A stretch of 43,320 nt of DNA from Solobacterium sp. (GTDB taxonomy: Bacteria > Bacillota_I > Bacilli_A > Erysipelotrichales > Erysipelotrichaceae): the NCBI GenBank assembly GCA_017512725.1, contig JAFWEW010000038.1, forward strand, positions 1 to 43,320. The letters are read 5' to 3'. Below, piece after piece: positions 1 through 7,591 of this stretch; positions within the stretch are counted from its first letter, which is position 1, and every line of letters starts with the position of its first letter. The notes beneath the pieces were generated by a model. That model was not told the origin of the DNA. It saw only the letters and a list, made by a program, of their open reading frames with translations, and ran no database searches. The translations under genes were made by a program, and so were the position numbers.

Positions 1-64
1 AAATACAGTGTTTTTAGCTCCCTTATTATTGGGTATGACACGTATAAACATAAAAAAGCCCTCC

Positions 65-134
65 ATATACTTAACTACATTATATAGGTTATAAGGCTTA
101 TTTTAAAGATTTTCACTATATATACTTAACTACA
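65..134. repeat. 15-bp direct repeat pair downstream of the integrase gene
   Basis: The 15-mer ATATACTTAACTACA occurs at 65-79 and again, identically, at 120-134. The pair lies in the AT-rich 310-base stretch downstream of the leftward integrase gene, where arm-type integrase sites or an attachment core commonly sit. No tRNA or other recognisable target gene is visible here, so the role is inference. The rest of 1-190 shows nothing codable. Confidence 0.5.
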
Positions 135-199
135 AATGACAAGGATCCGAAGCGGACCGGCAGCCATTGAAATCCATGCATGTCGGTCAAAATGCAAAA

Positions 200-224
200 G
201 CGCCAACCATTCATAGGTTGACGC
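200..224 (-). terminator. Probable terminator of the integrase gene
   Basis: Inverted repeat GCGCCAACC (200-208) with GGTTGACGC (216-224), nine pairs including one wobble. Read leftward it is followed by TTTTGCATTTT. It lies about 90 bases beyond the integrase stop codon. Confidence 0.5.
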
Positions 225-313
225 CATTGGGCTTATTTAAGCCATTTTTTGATTGTCATTTTCAAAAAAGTAATAAAAAAGTAATACTTTTTCGGATTTT
301 TATCAAAAAAAAC

Positions 314-1360
314 TCATTTTTGAGACTTTTCCAACGCGTTCAGGAAGTTCAAAGAGGCGCTTTGCGCATTGTCGAAGATGTGCGCATATACCTCCATTGT
401 CACTTTCGGAGAAGAATGTCCGATTCTTTTTGAAATCTCCGGAACCGGGACGCCTGCGGCCCAGAGCATCGATACATGGCTATGCCGCAGATCGTGAATC
501 CGCATAGGCGGAAGATCAGCCGCTTTCAGATTTGCCTTGAAATGTTTGTCGATCGTCGTGAGGCAAAGGGGAGCATAGTCCCCAAAAAGGTACTTTCCTT
601 TTCGTTTCATGAGCGGCTGCAGCATTCTGATCGTGGCATCATCCAGCGGCACCCACCTCTGTATGCTTGTTTTTGTGGGCCGTATGCTGTCCTCGTATCG
701 GCGCATAGATTTATATATGTGGATTTGTTTCCCGTCGAAATCTTCTTTCAGAAGCGCCCTGGCTTCGCCTTTGCGGCACCCTGTCATGAATAACAGCTGG
801 AAGTATGCCAGTAGGATCTCGTTTTCTTCGTTTTCCATGAGCTTCTTAAACTGGTCATAATTAATGATTGCCATTTCGTGAAAGTCTTCCACGGTTTTCG
901 GGAAAGACTTCAGCACTTTTGTATTGTCGGGAATGTCGTAGTTTTCCCACGCAAACCGGCCGACCTGTTTCACATATCCGATGATGTCATTTTTTGTCGC
1001 TGTTGCAAGATCTGTTTTTCCAAGATCCTCACGCCACTGTTGGATATACGGTTTGGTGAGTTTGACCATTGGTTTATTCCAAAGTTTTTCCGCATATCGC
1101 TTCATGCGCTGCCTGCGGGTGACGGTAGTTGTGTCGTTGGCACGGTTGGCCTGAGACATCGCCTCGAACATTTCAGAGAACTTCTGTGATGTACCTACAG
1201 GGCTGTTCCCTTTGTGAGCAAGCTCCCACGCCTTTGCGGCATCAGATGTGCGAAAGCCGCTTTTGTGTTTGAGCACCATACTTCCGTCTTTGTCTGCAGC
1301 ATAATAACGGCACTCATAACGGACTTCTTTATTTTTGAGTCTATATTTGCTTACAGTCAT
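314..1360 (-). CDS. Tyrosine site-specific integrase (phage integrase family)
   Basis: A 348-residue tyrosine recombinase of phage or integrative-element type, which would catalyse strand exchange between att sites. An N-terminal AP2-like arm-binding domain (about 1-50, start MTVSKYRLKNKEVRYECRYY) is followed by a SAM-like core-binding domain (about 60-160). The catalytic domain shows the first Arg in TGCRKGEAR (about residue 194), HDLRHSH and GHSSPKVTMEVYAHIF with the nucleophile Tyr. All catalytic residues are visible and the length is normal, so the enzyme looks intact. The start has a good Shine-Dalgarno (AAGGAGACGTT). Its neighbours are a phage-type membrane protein and hicAB only; no replication, packaging or structural genes remain, so the element looks collapsed. 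Confidence 0.93.
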   Translation of the reverse strand: MTVSKYRLKNKEVRYECRYYAADKDGSMVLKHKSGFRTSDAAKAWELAHKGNSPVGTSQKFSEMFEAMSQANRANDTTTVTRRQRMKRYAEKLWNKPMVKLTKPYIQQWREDLGKTDLATATKNDIIGYVKQVGRFAWENYDIPDNTKVLKSFPKTVEDFHEMAIINYDQFKKLMENEENEILLAYFQLLFMTGCRKGEARALLKEDFDGKQIHIYKSMRRYEDSIRPTKTSIQRWVPLDDATIRMLQPLMKRKGKYLFGDYAPLCLTTIDKHFKANLKAADLPPMRIHDLRHSHVSMLWAAGVPVPEISKRIGHSSPKVTMEVYAHIFDNAQSASLNFLNALEKSQK

Positions 1361-1403
1361 AACGTCTCCTTTTTACGGATGTATTAATCACCGACTTTCT
1401 CTA

Positions 1404-1500
1404 TCAGCTCAACTGGAAATTCCGGAGTTTTTCCAAGAAATCTATAAATTGATCATCGTCTGGTTCTTCGGATATCAGTCCGGCAAGGCTGAGAAAAAAT
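1404..1500 (-). pseudogene. 3' scrap of an unidentified gene, possibly the prophage repressor
   Basis: A leftward open frame with no usable start ends at 1404. Its last residues, LISEEPDDDQFIDFLEKL then RNFQLS, look like real protein, and it sits 43 bases upstream of the integrase start, where temperate phages usually place an Xre-type repressor or small integrase-operon gene. The frame runs into the ribosome binding region of the next, oppositely oriented gene without a start, suggesting a deletion junction near 1490-1510. The assignment is inference. Confidence 0.3.
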
Positions 1501-1516
1501 AGAAGGGAGAAAGGAT

Positions 1517-1912
1517 ATGTTGATTGACCCTAACATCCTGATTGGCGGGATCATATCGATTATAGTTGCAATCGTTGGATCCGGTGGATTCTGGCAATAC
1601 CTCTCCAGCAAATCGAGCAAAGTGCTTCAGATTACTGTCGAGAATGTGAAAGCAGACCTCAAAAGGCTGAAAGAAGAGGAAGAGCAGAAAGAGATCCAGA
1701 ATGCCCGCCGAAGAATCCTGCGGTTCAACGATGAACTGCTGAACAATGTGGACCATAGTAAAGAATATTTTGATGATGTGATTGATGATGCTACACGATA
1801 TAAAAATTACTGTCTGGAACATCCCGGCTTTCAGAATGGCAAAGCAGTAATGGCAATCAAGAACATAGAGCGTGTTTATCAGATGTGCATGGAAGAACAT
1901 AAATTCTTGTGA
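1517..1912 (+). CDS. Small phage-type membrane protein with coiled coil (lysis-module neighbour)
   Basis: A 131-residue protein with one N-terminal membrane segment (about 7-28, containing GGIISIIVAIVGSGG) followed by a highly charged helical region (about 33-75, with KADLKRLKEEEEQKEIQN) likely to form a coiled coil. Proteins of this form are common beside holin and endolysin genes in Firmicute prophages; the precise function is unknown. GGGAG lies 7 bases before the ATG. A good intrinsic terminator follows directly. It appears to be the only cargo gene left from the lysis end of the element. Confidence 0.65.
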   Translation: MLIDPNILIGGIISIIVAIVGSGGFWQYLSSKSSKVLQITVENVKADLKRLKEEEEQKEIQNARRRILRFNDELLNNVDHSKEYFDDVIDDATRYKNYCLEHPGFQNGKAVMAIKNIERVYQMCMEEHKFL

Positions 1913-1940
1913 CGCTTCGGATAGAACCTCCTTTGACATA

Positions 1941-1979
1941 GCCCTGATCGGAAACGGACTCCCGATCAGGGCATTTTTT
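1941..1979 (+). terminator. Intrinsic terminator after the phage membrane protein
   Basis: GCCCTGATCGG (1941-1951) pairs perfectly with CCGATCAGGGC (1962-1972), followed by a T tract to 1979. An 11-bp GC-rich stem of high quality. Confidence 0.9.
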
Positions 1980-1983
1980 ATCA

Positions 1984-2009
1984 TAGAAAAACCACTCTTG
2001 CGAGTGGTT
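1984..2009 (-). terminator. Terminator of the hicAB operon
   Basis: AACCACTC (1990-1997) pairs with GAGTGGTT (2002-2009) around a TTGC loop. Read leftward it is followed by TTTTTC. The stem touches the hicB stop codon. Together with the adjacent rightward terminator it insulates two convergent units. Confidence 0.75.
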
Positions 2010-2410
2010 TATCCTAACCGTTCAATTAATGCATCCTGTAGAACTCTGGACACGTTTATTCCGGCGTTTTCAGCTTTTTCATTCAGCCATGCCGGAAGGC
2101 TGACATTTCTGCGGACAGCTTTGGTGTTGAGTTTGTTTTGATACTCATTGGTATCGATATCAACGTATGTCATTGTGGCATCGGCAAATGTGAATCCGTC
2201 GATATCCTTGGCTGCGGCGGCGGCGACAGCATCTTCTGCACTCATCGGTTCTGGCAAATCTTTTACAAGGCTGATTGTGCCAAGCAAATCGCGGGCCATT
2301 TCAATAGCATCGAAGAAATCTTTTCCTTCTGTCATTGAACCGACATCTGGCACATAAACTAAATACATATCATCGTCTTGTTTAATAAATGCGGCATAAA
2401 CTCCTTTCAT
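2009..2410 (-). CDS. hicB: HicB-family antitoxin
   Basis: The antitoxin partner of HicA: it binds the toxin and represses the operon. The 133-residue protein begins with a HicB-like partial RNase H fold (about 1-70, MKGVYAAFIKQDDDMYLVYV, PDVGSMTEGKDFFDAIEMA) and ends in a ribbon-helix-helix type DNA-binding region (about 105-133, RRNVSLPAWLNEKAENAG). I start at 2410, where AAGGAGG stands 8 bases ahead of ATG; an upstream extension lacks a ribosome binding site. hicA ends 69 bases upstream on the same strand. The Ala-rich stretch AVAAAAAKDIDG in the middle is a linker-like oddity. Confidence 0.85.
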   Translation of the reverse strand: MKGVYAAFIKQDDDMYLVYVPDVGSMTEGKDFFDAIEMARDLLGTISLVKDLPEPMSAEDAVAAAAAKDIDGFTFADATMTYVDIDTNEYQNKLNTKAVRRNVSLPAWLNEKAENAGINVSRVLQDALIERLG

Positions 2411-2479
2411 ACATAAGTCCTCCTTTATTTGTTTTATACAAACCAGATCTAATATAATGGCTTCGCCAAGAAGCACAGG

Positions 2480-2656
2480 CTATTTCAGCCCATGCCTCTT
2501 GATGATGTCTTTAGCAAGATTTTCTTTGACTTCTTTGCGCCTTGGGACAGATTCTGTGACACCGTCTTTGTTGATGTAGATGTCATGATTTGCGCCATGT
2601 CTCTGAAGTTTGAATCCAGCTTTTTCCAACAGCCTTATCAGATCTTTGCTTTTCAT
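2480..2656 (-). CDS. hicA: HicA-family mRNA interferase toxin (58 aa)
   Basis: A short gene translating to 58 residues: MKSKDLIRLLEKAGFKLQRH, then GANHDIYI and VPRRKEVKENLAKDIIKRHG. This is the complete HicA dsRBD-like fold: the helix with LLEKAGF, the catalytic His in the RHGANHDIY segment (family motif G-S-H, here G-A-N-H), and the VPRHxEI-type strand (here VPRRKEV). HicA cleaves mRNA and is neutralised by HicB. A strong AAGGAGG lies 7 bases before ATG. It is the first gene of a two-gene leftward operon with hicB. Confidence 0.88.
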   Translation of the reverse strand: MKSKDLIRLLEKAGFKLQRHGANHDIYINKDGVTESVPRRKEVKENLAKDIIKRHGLK

Positions 2657-2678
2657 CGGCTACCTCCTTACACTTATA

Positions 2679-2706
2679 AATATACACATTTATTGTGTAT
2701 TATCAA
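2679..2706 (-). promoter_or_regulatory. hicAB promoter with palindromic operator
   Basis: Leftward promoter: -35 TTGATA (complement of 2701-2706), 16-base spacer, -10 TATATT (complement of 2679-2684). The spacer holds a perfect palindrome ATACACA-TTTAT-TGTGTAT at 2682-2700; another ATACACA half-site lies near 2723. Placement between -35 and -10 is what is expected of a HicB autorepression operator (inference). Confidence 0.7.
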
Positions 2707-2807
2707 CAGATGTGCGCAAAAAATACACAAAAATGTTGACTTTATTTATTATCAGTTCTATTCTTAAAAAGCCTTATTAAATCACAGGGCTACCTGTATG
2801 GATCATG

Positions 2808-2840
2808 GATCGGCGGACTCCAACACTGCCGGTCTTTTTT
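2808..2840 (+). terminator. Terminator-like hairpin with no gene in front
   Basis: GATCGGCGG (2808-2816) pairs with CTGCCGGTC (2826-2834, wobbles allowed), followed by six T. No rightward gene ends here, so it may be a leftover of a deleted gene or mark the original host boundary of the mobile element. The rest of 2841-3080 shows nothing I can assign. Confidence 0.5.
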
Positions 2841-3091
2841 AATGCATGTAAAAAGCAATGTCATTCAGTTAAGACAATGTTGATTATACCTGATGAGAAG
2901 TCTGTTAAGTTAACGAGCATCATGGGTAGGAAGTTGTAATAACACAAGAGATAACATCCATAATCCTTCTTTTCGGATATTAACTTCACTGTTGATATTT
3001 CTGGCCAGATGCACGCTGAGGATGCTTACCGTAGTGACGGTTATTATCCTTTCTGCAGACGATCTTTGCGGAACGGCTTTATAACAGGTTC

Positions 3092-3119
3092 TTGAAAACG
3101 GGGGGGGTAAAACTAGTAT
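3092..3119 (+). promoter_or_regulatory. Promoter with a G8 tract in the spacer, upstream of the GGDEF sensor
   Basis: TTGAAA (3092-3097), 16-base spacer, TAGTAT (3114-3119). The spacer contains eight consecutive G (3100-3107), a slippage-prone tract. A second -10-like TATAAT lies at 3133-3138 without a clear -35. The transcript would have a leader of about 115 bases; I see no c-di-GMP riboswitch in it. Confidence 0.5.
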
Positions 3120-3241
3120 ATTTTACTTAATGTATAATAGTTTTTTTGTACTCTGTTTTTGTTTTCTTCAGAGATAATCGCTGCGTAAGCAGCTGATCCG
3201 GACGGTATCGTAAAACCGGCAGTAAGGAGGCATATCCTCGG

Positions 3242-5770
3242 ATGCATTCAATTCGAACGAAATTCACATTTACAGTTGTGAGTGTAATCATTATTACGCT
3301 GAGCATTGCTGCTGCGATTGGCGTTATTTCAATCCGAAATCTGGGAAGAGACGATGCGGATCAGATGATTCATTTAACCGCCACAACAGGCGCAATGAAT
3401 CTGGAGCAGTATTTTGAAAGCGTAGAACACTCCGTTCGGACTGTATCAATGCTGGTTGCGGACAGCTTTGAAGGCATGCCGTTTGAAGATCTGAACAGCC
3501 AGGTTGAGCGTGCCCGTAACCTGTTCGGCAGAATTGCGTACAACACAAATGGGGTGCTTACCTATTATTTCAGGATCGATCCGGAGATATCGGAAGACGT
3601 AAAGGGCTTTTGGTATGTATATCAGGACGGAGAATTCAAAGAACACGAAGTAACAGACATCACCCAGTATGATACCAGTGATACCTCTGCGCTTGTCTGG
3701 TTTACGGTCCCGAAGGCGACAGGGGAAGGTGTATGGCTTCCTCCGTATTACACGGAAAACCTTGGTGTCCGGGTTATTTCCTATAATGTGCCCGTTTACT
3801 GGAAGGATCAGTTTGTCGGTGTAATCGGCATTGAAATAGATTATGAGATGTTAAAGCAGGAAGTGGAAAACATCTCGATCTTTATGAGCGGTTATGCATT
3901 TATCCTTGATGAAGACTCAAATGTCTTTTATCACCCAATGCTGGATTCCGCACAGCTGAACCTGGAAGCGACAGCAATCGATGAGCCGGAGCAGTTTATC
4001 GGCAGTAATCACATACGGTATACCTATGAGGGAATTGCGAAGGAAGCTGTCTGGATTCCGCTGAGCAACGGCATGCGGCTGTATGTATGTGCACCGGTGT
4101 CTGAAATCAACAGCGGATGGATTACCATGATCAAGAATATCCTGATTGCTCTGTTTGTGATTCTGGCGATTTCAACTGCAGCTATGATGCGCTTTGCAGA
4201 ACACATTACAAAGCCGCTTGGTGATCTTACAGACGCCGCAAAGCAGGTGGATGAGGGCAATTATGATTTTTCACTGGAATATGATGAAGACGATGAAATC
4301 GGCATTCTGACCCGTACATTCAAACAGCTTGCGGCTAATACAAAAGAGAAGATTACAAATGCCAGAAAAATGGCGGCAATCGATCCTCTGACCGGTATCA
4401 AAAACAAACATGCCTATGCGCAGTGGGAAGAGGAAATTAATAAGAGAATCAGGGAAGGGGAACAGGAACCGTTTGCGGTTGTCGTCTGTGACATCAATAG
4501 TCTGAAGACTGTCAATGATCTGTACGGACATAAGGAAGGCGATACCTGCATAAAGAATGCATGCGCAAGAATCTGCGGTGTTTTCAGCCACAGTCCGGTG
4601 TTCCGGGTCGGCGGCGATGAGTTTATCGTGATTCTTACCGGGGAAGATTATATTCAGCGGAAAAAACTGCTGGAACGGATCAATGCACTACCGAGGGATC
4701 TCTCAAAGATCAGGGCCGGAGAAACCGTTTCTGCCGGCATGGCAGATTATGACAGGAATACGCATCCTTCGCTTCTGAGCGTTACTGAAGAAGCCGACAA
4801 AGCGATGTACGAGAAGAAGCAGTACCTGAAAAAAACCATAGCATCAGAGAAAATGGGATCCGACAGTATTCAGGACACGGAGTACATTCCGGTTATTCAT
4901 GCGCGTAAAACCATTCTGATCGTTGATGATGTGGAAATGAACCGTGATGTCATGGGGGAACTTCTTGCGGATGACTATAATACGTTGTATGCGGCGGATG
5001 GCGTCGAAGCCCTGGAGGTACTGCGCAGCCATAAAGATGAAATCGACCTTGTTCTCCTCGACCTGATCATGCCGAACAAGAATGGCAGGGAAGTAATTGC
5101 AGAAATGCAGGTTGATGAGGATCTGATGGATATCCCGGTGATCTTTTTAACCGCCGATCAGGCTTCGGAACTCGATTGCCTGAAGACCGGTGCCATGGAT
5201 TTCATTCCAAAACCATATCCGGATATTGAGATCGTAAAAGCCCGCATCGCCAAGTGTATCGAACTGGCGGAAGACCGCGCTCTGATACGCTATACCGAAC
5301 GCGATAAGCTGACGGGTCTGCTTAACAGGGACTATTTCTTCCGGTATGTCAGCCGGCTTGACCATCTGTTCAAAGACAGTACGTTAGATGCAGTGGTCTG
5401 TGATGTAAACAGATTCCATACTGCCAATAAGGAATTAGGGCGGCAGTTTGGAGATCACGTACTGCGTGAAATCGGTATCTGCATGCGGAACCTTGCGCGG
5501 AAAACCGGCGGTATCAGCTGCAGAGAAAGCGGAGATACGTTCCTGCTTTACTGTCAGCATCAGGATGATTATGAAAAACTCCTGAAGGAGTACTTTTCCG
5601 ATATGCTTGCTCAGAAAAAGATCGCAGAGAATATCCGTATCCGGTTTGGTGTGTTCACCGATGCGGGACAGGAACCGGATATGGAAGAGCGGTTTGAACG
5701 TGCCAGAATTGCGGCAGACAGAGTCAAAAATGATCCGGAGAAGATTTGCGGCTTCTACGACCTGAACTGA
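3242..5770 (+). CDS. Membrane sensor diguanylate cyclase: Cache-HAMP-GGDEF-REC-degenerate GGDEF
   Basis: An 842-residue c-di-GMP signalling protein. Order: membrane segment (about 10-32), extracellular double-Cache sensor (about 40-285), second membrane segment (about 295-315), HAMP (about 318-370, ITKPLGDLTDAAKQVDEGNY), GGDEF domain (about 385-545) with intact FRVGGDEF at about 457-461 and DxLT-type DPLTGIKN, then a CheY-like receiver (about 556-680, ILIVDDVEMNRD, phospho-acceptor Asp in LVLLDLIMP, Lys in PKPYP), and a second GGDEF fold (about 690-842) whose signature has become ESGDTF and so should not be catalytic. No RxxD inhibitory site precedes the active motif. A receiver placed between two GGDEF domains in a transmembrane protein is unusual and implies both ligand and phosphorelay input. 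AAGGAGG is 10 bases before ATG. Confidence 0.92.
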   Translation: MHSIRTKFTFTVVSVIIITLSIAAAIGVISIRNLGRDDADQMIHLTATTGAMNLEQYFESVEHSVRTVSMLVADSFEGMPFEDLNSQVERARNLFGRIAYNTNGVLTYYFRIDPEISEDVKGFWYVYQDGEFKEHEVTDITQYDTSDTSALVWFTVPKATGEGVWLPPYYTENLGVRVISYNVPVYWKDQFVGVIGIEIDYEMLKQEVENISIFMSGYAFILDEDSNVFYHPMLDSAQLNLEATAIDEPEQFIGSNHIRYTYEGIAKEAVWIPLSNGMRLYVCAPVSEINSGWITMIKNILIALFVILAISTAAMMRFAEHITKPLGDLTDAAKQVDEGNYDFSLEYDEDDEIGILTRTFKQLAANTKEKITNARKMAAIDPLTGIKNKHAYAQWEEEINKRIREGEQEPFAVVVCDINSLKTVNDLYGHKEGDTCIKNACARICGVFSHSPVFRVGGDEFIVILTGEDYIQRKKLLERINALPRDLSKIRAGETVSAGMADYDRNTHPSLLSVTEEADKAMYEKKQYLKKTIASEKMGSDSIQDTEYIPVIHARKTILIVDDVEMNRDVMGELLADDYNTLYAADGVEALEVLRSHKDEIDLVLLDLIMPNKNGREVIAEMQVDEDLMDIPVIFLTADQASELDCLKTGAMDFIPKPYPDIEIVKARIAKCIELAEDRALIRYTERDKLTGLLNRDYFFRYVSRLDHLFKDSTLDAVVCDVNRFHTANKELGRQFGDHVLREIGICMRNLARKTGGISCRESGDTFLLYCQHQDDYEKLLKEYFSDMLAQKKIAENIRIRFGVFTDAGQEPDMEERFERARIAADRVKNDPEKICGFYDLN

Positions 5771-5848
5771 TGTACGGGGATCCTGCTGATCCGTTCTGAG
5801 TGAAACTGGAAAAAGAATAGGCTCTTTGTGGTATTTCTGTTCAGCGTC

Positions 5849-5877
5849 TTGAAGCGTGAACGAACGGTCACTATAAT
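5849..5877 (+). promoter_or_regulatory. Promoter of the ABC-2 exporter operon
   Basis: TTGAAG (5849-5854), 17-base spacer, TATAAT (5872-5877). A short hairpin CGGGGA/TCCCCG (5907-5922) followed by TTATTTT lies in the resulting leader and could attenuate, or could end transcription from the gene upstream. Confidence 0.7.
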
Positions 5878-5973
5878 ATGAGGACGGGGGATCACGTCAC
5901 CACAGGCGGGGACACTTCCCCGTTATTTTATGGGAATTGAACGGTTTTCAGGATCCGGCCGGATGGGGTGACG

Positions 5974-6765
5974 ATGAAGAAATATCTGTACATAATAAAA
6001 ACCCAGATCATCAAAAGCATGACGTATGAATTCAATGTATACGGGAATATTGTCATGCAGACGATCATCATGATCACTTCTTCCTATTTCTGGAAGGCGT
6101 TATACCGGAACCAGAACAGTGCAGCCGGTGTTAATGCGGAAGACATGCTCACCTATATCATCATGTCTTCGGTATTGTCCGTTCTGCTGATCACGAATGT
6201 GGAACGAAGAATTGAACAGAGTGTGGGGAAGGGGACGGTAGCCACCGATATGATGAAGCCCGTGAACCTGTTCGGGGTTTACTTTGCAGAGGATATCGGG
6301 AGTATTCTTGCGCTGGTCTTTCAGAATATGCTGCCGATTCTTCTGATCGGTTCGCTTTTGATCAAGGTGCCGGTCATGAAGGATTCAGGGGACCTGCCGC
6401 TGTTCCTGCTTTCCGTTCTGCTGTCGTTTCTGATCAACTGGCTGATCGCAGCGCTGTTTGGCATGATCGCATTTACGGCCGTCAATATCAGTGCCCTGAT
6501 TCAGGTCAAAAAACATCTGATCCGGCTGCTGTCCGGCAGTATTATTCCGATCTGGTTCTTTCCCGAATCCGTTTCAAAGGTGCTGTCTGCACTTCCGTTT
6601 ATTTATATTTACCAGCTTCCGCTGAGTATTTATATCGGCAGGGGAAGCCGGGCAGAGCACCTTGCACAGCTTCAGATCCAGTTTGTCTGGCTGCTGATCC
6701 TGGCAGGGGTATTCGTTGCCGTACAGCGGCAGGTCACCCGGAAAGTGATGGTGCAGGGCGGATGA
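5974..6765 (+). CDS. ABC-2 family exporter permease, subunit 1
   Basis: A 263-residue polytopic membrane protein with about six membrane segments, of the ABC-2 permease type that pairs with a second homologous permease and a DrrA-like ATPase. The N-terminal half MKKYLYIIKTQIIKSMTYEF and the motif VATDMMKPVN are typical of this subfamily. The substrate cannot be told from sequence; relatives export drugs, peptides or lipids. I start at ATG 5974; a GTG two codons upstream (5968) is an alternative, with GGATGGGG as a weak ribosome binding site. The stop overlaps the start of the next gene (ATGA), indicating translational coupling. Confidence 0.88.
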   Translation: MKKYLYIIKTQIIKSMTYEFNVYGNIVMQTIIMITSSYFWKALYRNQNSAAGVNAEDMLTYIIMSSVLSVLLITNVERRIEQSVGKGTVATDMMKPVNLFGVYFAEDIGSILALVFQNMLPILLIGSLLIKVPVMKDSGDLPLFLLSVLLSFLINWLIAALFGMIAFTAVNISALIQVKKHLIRLLSGSIIPIWFFPESVSKVLSALPFIYIYQLPLSIYIGRGSRAEHLAQLQIQFVWLLILAGVFVAVQRQVTRKVMVQGG

Positions 6766-7589
6766 AACGAACTGTATTTCAGGAACTCCGTCATTACCTG
6801 GATGTGACTGCTCAGGTGATCCGGATGGCGGTTCTGACCGTCTTTGAATATCCTTCCAATATTGCAGGTTGGCTGATTTCCAATCCGCTTCAGTTCATTA
6901 TGGGATTTGCAATCATCAAGTTCGTTGTGGAATCCTTTGGCGAGATCAACGGCTGGAATTACGGCCAGCTTGCGGTTCTCTATGGAATCTCCGTGATCTC
7001 CCATGCGTTATCCATGATCTTTTTCGTTCAGGGTTGGTTCATGGGCTACTTTGTTATAGAAGGCGAATTTGACCGGTACCTGACAAGACCGCTCGGTGTG
7101 CTGTACCAGTTCTTCTTCACAAATATCAATATCTTCGGCATTACCGATCTGATTCCCGGGATCCTGGTATTTGTCTATGGCTGTATGAAATGCGGACTGC
7201 AGATAACCTGGTTTTTCGTGATTCAGGTAATCGTCATGCTGATTGGGGCGACACTGATCCGCGGGGGAATCTATATTCTGCTTGGAAGCACCTCGTTTCA
7301 TACCCGAAGTGCCGTCGACTTCGGGCAGTATACCCAGGAGATCATGGATAAAACCACCATGTATCCGATTTCCATGTATCCCGAAGGCATGCAGTTCATC
7401 CTGACCTACCTGATTCCGATCGGATGGGTCTCATTCTATCCGGTATCAGGACTGCTGGGCATTGAAAACGGGGTGTGCAACGGCTTCGTTGTTTCGTTTA
7501 TCACGCTGGCTGTGGGAGTTCTGGTGATGCTGATTGCAGGAGCGTACTTTACAGCCGGACTTAAGAAATATGAAAGTGCAGGGAATTAA
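6762..7589 (+). CDS. ABC-2 family exporter permease, subunit 2
   Basis: A 275-residue polytopic permease, partner of the preceding one, overlapping it by four bases. Visible landmarks are EYPSNIAGWLISNPLQFIMG in the first membrane hairpin and GEFDRYLTRPLGVLYQFFF, corresponding to the KPVN/RPL loop of subunit 1. About six membrane segments. The two permeases should form the heterodimeric channel of the exporter driven by the ATPase encoded immediately downstream. The substrate is unknown. Confidence 0.88.
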   Translation: MKRTVFQELRHYLDVTAQVIRMAVLTVFEYPSNIAGWLISNPLQFIMGFAIIKFVVESFGEINGWNYGQLAVLYGISVISHALSMIFFVQGWFMGYFVIEGEFDRYLTRPLGVLYQFFFTNINIFGITDLIPGILVFVYGCMKCGLQITWFFVIQVIVMLIGATLIRGGIYILLGSTSFHTRSAVDFGQYTQEIMDKTTMYPISMYPEGMQFILTYLIPIGWVSFYPVSGLLGIENGVCNGFVVSFITLAVGVLVMLIAGAYFTAGLKKYESAGN

Positions 7590-7591
7590 GA

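Noticed and set aside
3120-3241. c-di-GMP riboswitch before the GGDEF gene
   Set aside because: No GEMM-type conserved segments or tetraloop-receptor pairing seen in the leader.
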